A stretch of DNA of 64,000 nt, from positions 2,294,001-2,358,000 of the forward strand of contig NC_071329.1 of assembly GCF_010183535.1 (NCBI RefSeq), read 5' to 3'. The notes beneath the pieces were generated by a model that worked only from the letters and a program-made list of their open reading frames with translations, did no database searches and had not been told where the DNA came from. Within the stretch, counting starts at the first letter, position 1; every line of letters starts with the position of its first letter. The position numbers and the translations under genes were made by a program. Origin of the DNA: Caenorhabditis remanei. Lineage: Eukaryota > Nematoda > Chromadorea > Rhabditida > Rhabditidae. Positions 19,097-47,525 of this stretch are shown one piece after another.

Positions 19097-19527
19097 ATAT
19101 ATACATTATTGTGGACGAGCGACACATGCAAGTCAAGAAGGTAGAAATGAAGAATTACGAAACGCGACGGAGAAAAAGGGGGCGGAACCTATAGTCACCG
19201 ATAGAGCGGCGGAATGTGTGTAGGTGTCAAGTGAGAGAGTAAGGGCATTACTGGAGACCCAGAGTATGTCCATGACAAAAGTTACATCTGCATCCTTCTG
19301 GTCACAAGTTAACAAGGGACGGGAAGTGTCCAGATGTTGTCATTTCTAGAGAGCGTGTAAAGGGATGAGGGTGGCAGGGGTGTTAGACAGTAAGAAGCAA
19401 AAGACTAATAAACAGGAGATAAATATACGAGAAAAAGCATAATAAAGTAACGGAATATAAAAAGAATACGAGAATTGAGTAAAGTTTGGGAGGCAGAATG
19501 AGATGGGAGAATGTCTTCTCCAACTGT
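19097..19527. other. No gene seen
   Basis: Sequence upstream of the Gag fragment with a partial family-A-like word (GCAGAATGAGATGGGAGA at about 19493). No supported coding region. Confidence 0.4.
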
Positions 19528-19810
19528 ACAGTACCGCTCAAAAATATATTAAGTTTTGGTTTTTTTTAGTTGGAAAGGTCCGAGAGTGTGTCATTGTTAT
19601 ACTGGTTGAACCATCAAGTAGATTTTTAATGGATCAGATCAAAAGAAGACCTCCATTTTTGTAGTTGACAACTTTTTTGTACGGACACTCCCAAGCGAGT
19701 TATGGTCATTTTAAGAGGACAGCTCAAAAATCGCACTGTTTTGCACTGAAATGGGTCGATTTGAGGGAGAAATTACTTTGTCGATGTGTAACTCTCTGGG
19801 GAGTCTAGTT
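19528..19810. repeat. Foldback MITE, left arm and centre
   Basis: Begins ACAGTACCGCTCAAAAATAT, passes GTAGTTGACAACTTTTTTGT and GTTATGGTCATTTTAAG to a centre GAGAAATTACTTTG that is also the centre of the complete relative at 44791-45243. The right arm is cut off near 19810. Confidence 0.7.
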
Positions 19811-19967
19811 CGACTATGTCAATAGATGGAGTGAGCTTGTAAACCAGAAGACCTTCCCTCACTAAATAGAAAGTGACCCAGATAGGAGTCCCGATTGCTT
19901 GTACTAATAGGTAATTTAGTGTGATGCTCTGCTGATTACGTAACCTCAAAAAGTATAACATTTATTG

Positions 19968-20679
19968 TTAATCAGAATTCAAAAAATTGAGAAGAAATAA
20001 GAGAAAGAAAGTTCGCATAAACTGATCCTTGTTGTTGGTAGACCAAAATTTTGGGCTCTTTGCATTGGACTTGTTGAAGCAACGGGATTTTTGATTTCGG
20101 TGCCAGTGATGTCTCATTTCTGACAATTTTAACTTTTTGACGAAATGAAATTGGTTCAGTGCTTCTTCCAAAAAATTGGTCAACCCGTTCGTCGGCAACG
20201 AGTCAAAATTGAACTTTGGTTTTACGTAGCATTTGCACATTATTGAATCTTCCTGCAGCGCTTTGCATGCTTCATGAGAGAAATAGCGTCAGGTATGTGG
20301 TCATCAAAATTGTCCGCTAACATTCCGTGCATTGTGTTCTTCCCGTATTGTTCCTTGGTAGTTATCAATCGAAAGCGGAACATCGTCATACTGTACAACA
20401 AGTTTACAGAAACATTTACGAAGCAATCCGCGCAAATATGAGCTCTTTGACAGCCAGGTATATCAGCATATTTCAAGTTTGCATTCCTGGTTGACGGATA
20501 CTGAAAAATGAAATTGCTTGCAAATAAATTGATAAGCCTAAAAACTTACAGTCACAGTTGTTGCAATGAATACCATGAGCATGATCAGCGGTCAGTACAC
20601 GATAGGAAGTCCACAATAATACAACCAGCGTAGAAATAAGACATTGGGACAGTTGTAACAGGGGGATACAAGAATTCAA
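19968..20679 (-). pseudogene. Putative secreted cysteine-bearing protein, 5' end disrupted by MITE
   Basis: Minus strand. A first exon (to about 20551) reads a hydrophobic signal-like LISTLVVLLWTSYRVL and HGIHCNNCD, then a GTAAGTTTTTAG donor. After an intron ending TTTTTCAG the exon gives YPSTRNANLKYADIPGC, then QRAHICADCFVNVSVNL, and stops at 20240. A second frame continues 20265-19968 (CKALQEDSIMCKCYVKPKF, ending in a hydrophobic FFLLFLLNFL), suggesting a frameshift. The initiation codon is missing because family-A copy 7 begins at the very start of the reading. The paralogue is at 15338-15660. Product unknown; the cysteine pattern plus leader suggests export. Confidence 0.45.
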
Positions 20680-21045
20680 TAAGAATCAGGAAAGAAGGAG
20701 TGACCAGCCATACAGTAGGCAGTCTGGGAGGTAGAATGAGATTGGAGATTGTCTATGGCTTACGTCAAGTGGAAACATTTCTGCGTACTCTGCGTAGTTG
20801 GCTCCTGGGAAGAGCGCGCACCACTTTTTAGGGTCATGGGCACTACATCTTGGCTTCTGGGAATACGCAAGGCCTATGACCCTAAAAGCGGTGCGCGCTC
20901 TTCCCAGGAGCCATTACGCAGAGTACGCAGAGATGTGTATCCACTTGACGTAAGCCATAGACGATCTCCCAACTCATTCTGCCTTCCCTGACTGCCTACT
21001 GTATGGCTGGTCCCACTTTCCCCTCTGATTCTTATTGAATACTAG
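20672..21045. mobile_element. Family-A palindromic MITE, copy 7 (complete)
   Basis: Complete copy: AATTCAATAAGAATC … GATTCTTATTGAATACT with inner arms CTCCTGGGAAGAGCGCGCAC and inverse. It sits at the 5' end of the 20.2-20.7 kb gene fragment. Confidence 0.87.
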
Positions 21046-21169
21046 TTTCCCTATCCCTTCTTCTGCACTATCTGCTACTGGTAAGTTATCCCTTGCTTAT
21101 AATTCATCATATTTCCACTATTTCAGTCTCTACTTGGAAAATACACCCGCTACTTACAACCTCGAGGGC

Positions 21170-21890
21170 AACCATTCCAATTGCCGCGACTGGAACCACA
21201 CCGAATATTTTGATGAATGGAAATCAGATTATTCAAGCAGAAGTGGTGTTGAATGACAAGATAGGTCTACTTCAAGTAAATCTTCAACTTCTTGCCGATG
21301 GCTCTCAGTCAAATGCCCGCCGCTTTCGGATTCGAGGAGTTGTGTAAAGGAACATTCCCATACATGTTCAATCATGAAGATCATTATGGTAAAAAGTTCT
21401 CAAGCCTCCCGAACAAAGCGTACTACCAGCCAGAGTTGATGACCCCCCCCCCCCCCCCCCCCCCCCGAATAAGGCGAAATTTGATGAGTGGTATGAGGAG
21501 AATAAAGATAAGGAGTTTGATTTTGATAAGGAGATTCTCCAATACTGCGAGGATGATGTGCGCATTCTTGTCAAGGCGGTGGCCAAGTACTTTGAGGTAT
21601 GTGTTTCACATTTGATTTATATTCAACACCATTTTAATTCTAATTCATTACAGATTTCGGCACTAATCTTCAACAATTGGAATCCAATCGTTCAAACGTG
21701 CACTTTGGCAGGATTCGTGATGTTCGTCATGAAACATGAGCATTTTGACAAGGGAGTTGTTGGATACATCCCGGAGAACGGATTCCGCAGTCCAAGCCGA
21801 TCCAATTCTGCTCTGGCTCTCAAATATCTCCAATGGTTAAATGAAAAAAAACCCTATTTGAAGATCCAACATTCGCTCAATTGCTGTAAT
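21170..21890 (+). pseudogene. Polinton DNA polymerase B, second copy (exonuclease part)
   Basis: Repeats the NGNQIIQAEVVLNDK block of 16917-16975, then FGFEELCKGTFPYMFNHED, KFDEWYEENKDKEFDF and LQYCEDDVRILVKAVAKYF. The last contains the third exonuclease motif (Y-C-x-x-D). A GTATGT..TTACAG intron (21598-21654) leads into ISALIFNNWNPIVQTCTLAG, then GVVGYIPENGFR and a KYLQWL block. The first exonuclease motif and the active-site palm are absent. A poly-C run at about 21443-21466 breaks the reading after PELMT, before NKAKFDEW. Homology stops near 21890. It is in the same orientation as the 15.7-kb copy but separated from it, showing duplication or rearrangement. Confidence 0.75.
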
Positions 21891-21984
21891 TATATGATAA
21901 GAATAAATTTTCCAAATAAATCTCTTTTTGACATCACAAATAGACTCTTCATAGTCAAATTACTATAAAACCCATTTTTAGTAG

Positions 21985-22260
21985 AGCGAGAGAGAGCGCA
22001 GACAGTTAGACCCTCTCGCTTCTCTGGGTCTCTCCCAACCTTCAAAAGATCATATCTCTTGACTCCGAGCAGCTATCAAAAAGTTGTCAACTAACAAAAT
22101 GTGCAGAATTTTAAGCTCTATATTTTACCAATTATAAGTTTTTTGATAGCGTGCTTCCATGTTGAGATAAACCGGGTTGAAGTTTTCCAGTCAGAGAGAC
22201 GCAGACAACGAGACGCTCTCGCTTCTCTGAGTCTCTCCCCTTGTTCAAATCTTTTGATAT
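21985..22260. repeat. Direct repeat of a CTCTCGCTTCTCTG block
   Basis: CCCTCTCGCTTCTCTGGGTC at about 22010 and GCTCTCGCTTCTCTGAGTCT at about 22213, about 200 bp apart, preceded by GAGAG and GCAGACA words, with AAGTTGTCAACTAACAAAAT between. It marks the end of the mobile block and lies 0.5-0.7 kb upstream of membralin. Confidence 0.55.
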
Positions 22261-22726
22261 TTGATTTAAGAGTGATTTATAATCAATATTTGAAAGATTT
22301 AACTGTTTTATCTGGAAATTTTCAGTGTTTTCCAACATTATTTAGTCTGTTAGCTTTCCCAAGGCTTCTACGCGCCCAAGGCGCGCCAGACCATACATAT
22401 TTTTTACTTTTATGACACTAGAAGTTTTCACCTATCTATTTATCTACTTATTTTCCCTTTTTCCTTTAGAAATCCCTGTTTATTTAGCACTTTCCGCCGC
22501 CTTCCCCTCCTTTTCCCTCATTTTATTATTTAAACGACGCGCCGAAAAGAGTGTCCAATGGAGCGCGCTTGCATCACACTTGCCGGTTGTCAGTTTATTT
22601 ATTGCCCTGAAATCCCTTCGATTTCATCGATTTTTGTCCGATTTTTTGAGTTAAAAAGTGCAAAAAATCAAGAAAATAAAAATCACGGATTCAGAGAAAC
22701 CCCCAAATAATGCAATTGCGAGGAGA

Positions 22727-42190
<19,464 letters not shown>

Positions 42191-43060
42191 ATTTTTTTTG
42201 AATTTTTTCACTTAAAATTTTCGAATTTCCCGCCATTTTTACCCCTCTCAAATGTGATTTTCGCGCCCATTTGCATTCCAGATTATTGATTTTTGATTTT
42301 TTTAGAAAGTTTTTAGTTCCTCCTAAAATTCACTATTTTCATGGGTATTGTTTTAATTTTTTTTTTGGATTTTTCGGATTTTCAATTACAGCCTAATTAT
42401 CTGTTGATTTTTCCTTGAAATTCTGCTGAAAATTATATGAAAACGCGCTCTATTGAGAAAAGTTGAGTTTTGTCTCATTAGAGCGCGTTTGCATCACTTT
42501 TGAGTGAATTTTTCGAAAAATGCCCAATTTCTGTACATAGATATATCTATATATTTCACAGAGTTTTTTTATTCCAGCATAAAATCAAATTTATTTCATA
42601 AAAATTACAAAAATAATAATTTTTTCCTGAAAATTTGGTCAAATTAATTTTCCCTCGTTTTATCTGTGTGATTTCCCATTTTTTGTGTTCTTTTTTTAGT
42701 TTGATTGGGATTTTTAGGTCTATATCAACAAAAAATCGTTTCGTGACCTAGAAAACCGAAAATTTGGGAAACTAGTCCCTTTCTATTAAAAACGACGAAC
42801 AACGCGTCAAAGGTACCCCAGATCCAAGCAATGGGGGGACTAATTTTCAAACAATTTGGTTTTCTAGGCCATCCCGCTAATTACTATCGAAAATGACATT
42901 TCTAAATTGAAAACTGTGACAGAAAAACGCGTCAAAGGCACCACAGTTGACGATCTTTTTGCAAAAAGCGCCGGAGGCACGCCAGAATTTCGAATTTTGG
43001 GATTTTTAGTGGTTTCAGACAGTAAAAATGTCTCAAAATAGGCTGTAATTCGTCTTTAAC
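42191..43060. other. Intergenic, no gene seen
   Basis: AT-rich sequence with a pair of AGAGCGCG-TTGCA motifs in inverted orientation (about 42434 and 42479, a ~60-bp imperfect hairpin) and repeat E at 42801, 42928 and 42963. Confidence 0.5.
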
Positions 43061-43063
43061 CAT

Positions 43064-43464
43064 ACTTGCAACGGGCCGGGCCGGGCCGGGCCGGGCCGAT
43101 TTGAGAATTTTCACCGGCCCGGCCCGGCCCGGCCCGGCCCGGCCCGGCCCGGCCTGGCCCGGCCCGGCCCGATCGGCCCGGGTCACAGTACAAAAATTTG
43201 AAAATTTGAATTTTTTTGAAAATTTTTTGATTTTTTCGCAAAAAAGTCGAATTTTCGACTATGTTTTTACATATCGATAAAACTCAAGTGTACATAGGAT
43301 TTTTGACTATTTTTGATGAAAATTTCAAAAAATTTCGAAAAATTTTGTGAAAAAATTGTGCTCATTTTTTGACTCCGGGCCGACCGGGCCGGGCCGGCAA
43401 CTTTCTCTACCGGCCCGGCCCGGGCCGACGGGCCGAGCCGGGCCGGGCCGATATTTTGCAAGTC
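43064..43464. repeat. (GGGCC)n foldback repeat
   Basis: CTTGCAACGGGCCGGGCC at the left and GGGCCGATATTTTGCAAG at the right frame two GC-rich arrays, 43071-43180 and 43376-43456, of CGGGC/GCCCG units in switching orientation, with AT-rich sequence between. Confidence 0.85.
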
Positions 43465-43709
43465 TGTCTTTAACTGAAAAATCACGCCTAAGGCGCGCCA
43501 GACGTTTCGAAACTCTTATTTAGGACTGTTTTTGGTCTATTTTCACACGATGCTGAAAACGCGCCAAAGGCACCCCAGCAGCCTCAGCTTATTCTTGATA
43601 GTTCGACACGCGTCAATGGCACGCCAGACTGCAGCTTTCTGCCGAAATTTGACGATTTTACAGCAAAAAACGCGTCAAAGACGCGCCAGACTTGCGAATT
43701 TTTGAATTT

Positions 43710-44575
43710 ATTGCGTTTTTTCAACTATATTCTTGTCAAAAAAACAAGAAAAGCGTGGTTTGTTAAAATTCTCTTGGGTCCGCTCATTGTCGATGACCCC
43801 TTTACTTGTTGGTCCCTCTCACTCTGTGACAGACGGACCGCCCATCTTTTCCTTTTTTCTTTTTTCAAATGTTGAAGTGTTTGCGTGACACAAGAATAGG
43901 AAAAGTGTCTTCCGGGAGGGAATTTGGAGAGAAAATTCGATTTTTGGGCGGTCTGAGTAGTTCCGGATTCAGAAAGTAGCTATGTGTGGCGGCTTTTTCC
44001 TGTTTGCCCGGATTTCCACTACTTTTTCTTGCAATCTGGATTACTGTAGGTTTCTTGAGTAAAGAAATGTGATCTAATGCACCAAGTTGTATGACTTGAA
44101 AGCTGAAGGTGTGAGGATTTTGAATCTGGTTTCAAATTTTGAAAAGTGTGAATATGGGCGGAGACAAATGATCGCAAAGTTTGACATTTTTCAAGTTTTG
44201 AAGAGATTTTCACGACTTTTTCACTCGAATCCTCTGGCTTTGAGCCTCGAGTCGCTACGCAGCGAACCTTTAATTACATAGTCAGATCATTGCCAGACAA
44301 TAGCTTATCTATCTGTCTGTTTGTCCATCTGTAGGTACAAATGTCCAGATGTTTGCTTCACCAGAATTAGCGCTCGAAATGGGACGTCCCGCTTTTTTCC
44401 GGTCATTTCGTAAAACAGTCAATTTTGGTCGGAGAATAGTGAAACTTTCACAGAGTCTGAAGACATAGCTTGGGACGCGATTCCCTAAGTTTTAAAAATA
44501 TAGGTTCATTCTTAACCATTTTATGACAATCCGGGACGCGCGGGACGGGGACGCGGGACGTTCCAACTCGTCCCA
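43710..44575. other. Intergenic, no gene seen
   Basis: Low-complexity and unique sequence without a supported reading. A GGGACGCGCGGGACGGGGAC run near 44535 is the only striking feature. Confidence 0.4.
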
Positions 44576-44577
44576 TT

Positions 44578-44772
44578 TCGAGCGTGTAGCTCGCTTCAAA
44601 CTGAGTTTTATGAGGTGAAAATTATACCAAAATGTAGATCTCGACGAGTTCTATGTCACTGACATAATATGGGTCGGCTCAGATCTCATGATGGTACCCT
44701 CGTCGAGATCTACATTTTGGTATAATTTTCAGCTCATAAACCTCAGTTTGAAGCGAGTTCCGCTCCCTGTCC
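44578..44772. repeat. Foldback repeat with ACATTTTGGTATA arms
   Basis: CTCGCTTCAAACTGAGTTTT … TATACCAAAATGTAGATCTC is mirrored by GAGATCTACATTTTGGTATA … CTCAGTTTGAAGCGAG. Single arms of the same family occur near 27070, 33850 and 34180. Confidence 0.85.
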
Positions 44773-44790
44773 AAGTATTCCGAGGACCTA

Positions 44791-45243
44791 CAGTACTGGC
44801 CATAAAGAATGCGACAAGAGCAGTTTTTAGTTGAAAATGGTCAACTTTGTGAGTGTGACACGGTCTCCCTGATAGTCCCATAATATTGATTGTTTTTGGA
44901 TGGCATAGATCACAAAAAGAGCTCTATTTTTGTAGTTGACAACTTTTTTGTACAAGCACGCCCAAAGAAGTTACAGGCAGTCAAATTAAAAAGCTCAAAA
45001 AGTTCTCTTTTTAACACTGAAAAGGGCAACAATTGCGAGAAATTACTTTGACTGCCTGTAACTTCTTAGGATGTGCCCGTACAAAAAAAGTTGTCAACTA
45101 CGAAAATGGAGCTCTATTTGTGATCTACACACTCCATTAACAATCAATATTGTGAGACTATCAGGAAGGATGTGTCACACTCACAAAGTTGACTATTTTC
45201 AACTAAAAACTGCAAGTGTCGCTTTTCTTTATTGCCAGTACTG
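44791..45243. mobile_element. Tc1/mariner-like palindromic MITE (453 bp)
   Basis: Perfectly paired ends CAGTACTGGC … GCCAGTACTG flanked by TA on both sides (44789-44790, 45244-45245), the target duplication of Tc1/mariner. The arms run to a centre around 45,010-45,020. The element family also supplies the halves at 18080-18310 and 19528-19810. Confidence 0.85.
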
Positions 45244-45699
45244 TATGTCAGTCTGTCGGTATCTAAGTTTATCCGGATCTCCAAGCTTCTGAACACGTGG
45301 TCTGCTAGACCGTCTATCTGTCTGTCCATCGATCTGTCTATCCAGATGTCACTCTTCTACTAGTGAGGCCTATGACCCCAATCCTCTTCCAAAGATCATC
45401 GCGTCCATTTTCTCTCCCTCCATATCCCCCAAGGGACGAGCCCTTGAAGATACATTTTTTTCATCCCGTCGTCTTCAACAACAACAAAAAAAGAGACAGA
45501 AAATGACCGCCCATCCGGGGAGTGGGGGAGACTGGTACCACCAGTCGCAACGCCCCCTTTTCCGTTTTGGAAAAAAAATAGAAGAGGCGTTGATTGTTTT
45601 CGCATTGGCGGGGTTTTTTTTGGGTATAAGAAACCAGAAAACTTTTTTTTTGGTCAGTTTCAGAGCTTATTTCAGCGAGACTGGAAAAAGTAGGATGGT

Positions 45700-45860
45700 G
45701 GCCTAGAAATCCCATTTCTAGGCCACCAATCTGAAAAAGTTTCGGGGACTAGTTTTCCCCAGCTTGAAGGTTTCTAGGCCACATAATCTCTAGTTAATCG
45801 GCCCTAGATCCCGGGGACTAGATTTCCAATTTCTGATTTCTAGGCCACCACCATTCAAAA
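45700..45860. repeat. TTCTAGGCCACC repeats
   Basis: Four to five dispersed copies of TTTCTAGGCCAC within 160 bp, partly inverted (GGTGGCCTAGAAATC). The same word forms the ends of the palindrome at 46404-46653. Confidence 0.65.
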
Positions 45861-46403
45861 AGGGCATGCGCCCAGTTTTTGCACTTTTAGTGCAGAAAGA
45901 CATCGCACTTTTTGGAATGTATCGCATTTCTTCTTCTTTTAGATTCACTTTGTGGGTGTGTCAAAAAAAGAGAGATGAAATTGGATTAACAGCTTTCTAT
46001 TTTTCACACTTTCTGTCTTTGTCGTCTCAGAATCTGACGTCGTGAAGATTCTGAATTTGGTCTTCGAGTTCTAGATGTTGTCAGCTGTCAGACTGAGATC
46101 TTAGAATTCTGAAATTTTGAACATCCTTCTGAGCACGGGTTACTGTAGTTTGCAGATGTACGCAAACACTGACGCATCATATCTGACGACAAATTGAGGG
46201 GAAATTTCGAACTTTTAAGAACTCTGCTTTTTCACAAGTTTCGAATGCAAACGCGCTCCATAGATAAATTCGGTTTTTAATAAAAATTTCATTTTAAAAT
46301 GTAGATTTTCGTAGATTTGACACGACGACAAATTGTATCCACGTTATCAGTAGAGCGCGGTTGCAACGTATGACCGTAATCAGTTTTTCAAAAAGAAGAG
46401 TCG

Positions 46404-46653
46404 TGGCCTAGGATCCGACAACTCGGCCATCAAAATATCGAAAATGACGTCAAGCGAGTGCTCCCGTAACATTTTGGAGGGAAATTTGAATTTTTTTCAT
46501 ATTTCAACCGATTATCAGTTATTTTTCTCCGAAAAACTACAGAAATCGCTTGAAAATCGATAAAATTCAAATTTCCCGTCCCAAAATGTTACGGTAGCAC
46601 TCGTGACGTCATTTTCGATATTTTGATGGCCGAGTTGTCGGATTCTAGGCCAC
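46404..46653. repeat. 250-bp palindrome with TGGCCTAG ends
   Basis: TGGCCTAGGATCCGACAACT … ATTTTCGATATTTTGATGGC, CGAGTTGTCGGATTCTAGGC. The arms (about 110 bp) meet in an AT-rich loop. Confidence 0.82.
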
Positions 46654-46661
46654 CGATTTTT

Positions 46662-47294
46662 GGCAAAAACTCATTGACTACACCTCTCATTGACTACATT
46701 ATCTCATTGACTACACATTCTCAATGACTACAAAGTCTCATTGACTTCATTTTTCTCAATGACTACACTTTTCTCATTGACTACACCACTCATTGACTAC
46801 AAAATTCGAGGGATTCTCTCATTGACTACATCTACAAATAGAACGTGATACTCACAATTTTTTAAAGTTAAAATTAGTAATCTTTGAGCATTCACCATTC
46901 TCTTAGGCTTAGGTTTCTTAGAAATTCGGAAAAAAATTTTGACAAAAACGGTAATTATTCGTTTTTCGTTTTTGGCAATTCTTTTCCGAATTTCTAAGAA
47001 ACCTAAGCCTAAGAGAATGGTAAAAACTCGTTTTTATTTTGGTCTATTTCTAGTCCTGCTTGGAAGATAAGGCTTCTGAGATATATTATAAATTCAGATG
47101 GTCTAGTGGACTGTCTTTCAGAGATATGTAGTCAATGAGAGAATTTCTCCAATTTTGTAGTCATTGAGTGGTGTAGTCAATGAGAAAAGTGTAGTCATTG
47201 AGAGACAAGAAGTCAATGAGACTTTGTAGTCATTGAGAATGTGTAGTCAATGAGATAATGTAGTCAATGAGAGGTGTAGTCAATGAGTTTTTGC
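46662..47294. repeat. 633-bp palindrome with CTCATTGACTACA tandem arms
   Basis: The left arm is a tandem of CTCATTGACTACA-like 13-22-bp units, and the right arm is its mirror (TGTAGTCAATGAG). Inside, a second inverted pair TCTTAGGCTTAGGTTTCTTA / AAGAAACCTAAGCCTAAGAG includes TTAGGC, the nematode telomere unit. It lies about 230 bp upstream of the methyltransferase start. Confidence 0.85.
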
Positions 47295-47500
47295 CCCGAT
47301 TTTTTATGTACAGATTTTCGATAATAATTCATTTAAGCATAGTTGTCAAGTCCCGGCTTCAAAAAATGACCCTTTTTCCAATTTTTCATCGAAAATGTGA
47401 CTATTTTTCAGAATTTCTTCTAATTCTGAATGATAGTCGAAAATTTGACTTTTTCGCGAAAAAATTTCAAAAAATTTGAAAAAAATTGGATTTTTTTTTC

Positions 47501-47506
47501 TTCCAG
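47501..47506 (+). promoter_or_regulatory. Probable spliced-leader acceptor for the methyltransferase gene
   Basis: A poly-T tract ending CTTCCAG at 47506, 19 nt before the ATG and with no in-frame exon before it, is the usual layout of a worm trans-splice site. Confidence 0.6.
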
Positions 47507-47525
47507 CGCCCCGCCCCCCTCTGCC

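Noticed and set aside
43056..43241. GRAGPGRAGPGRAG-type protein
   Set aside because: Translation of the GGGCC repeat; no start or conserved flank.
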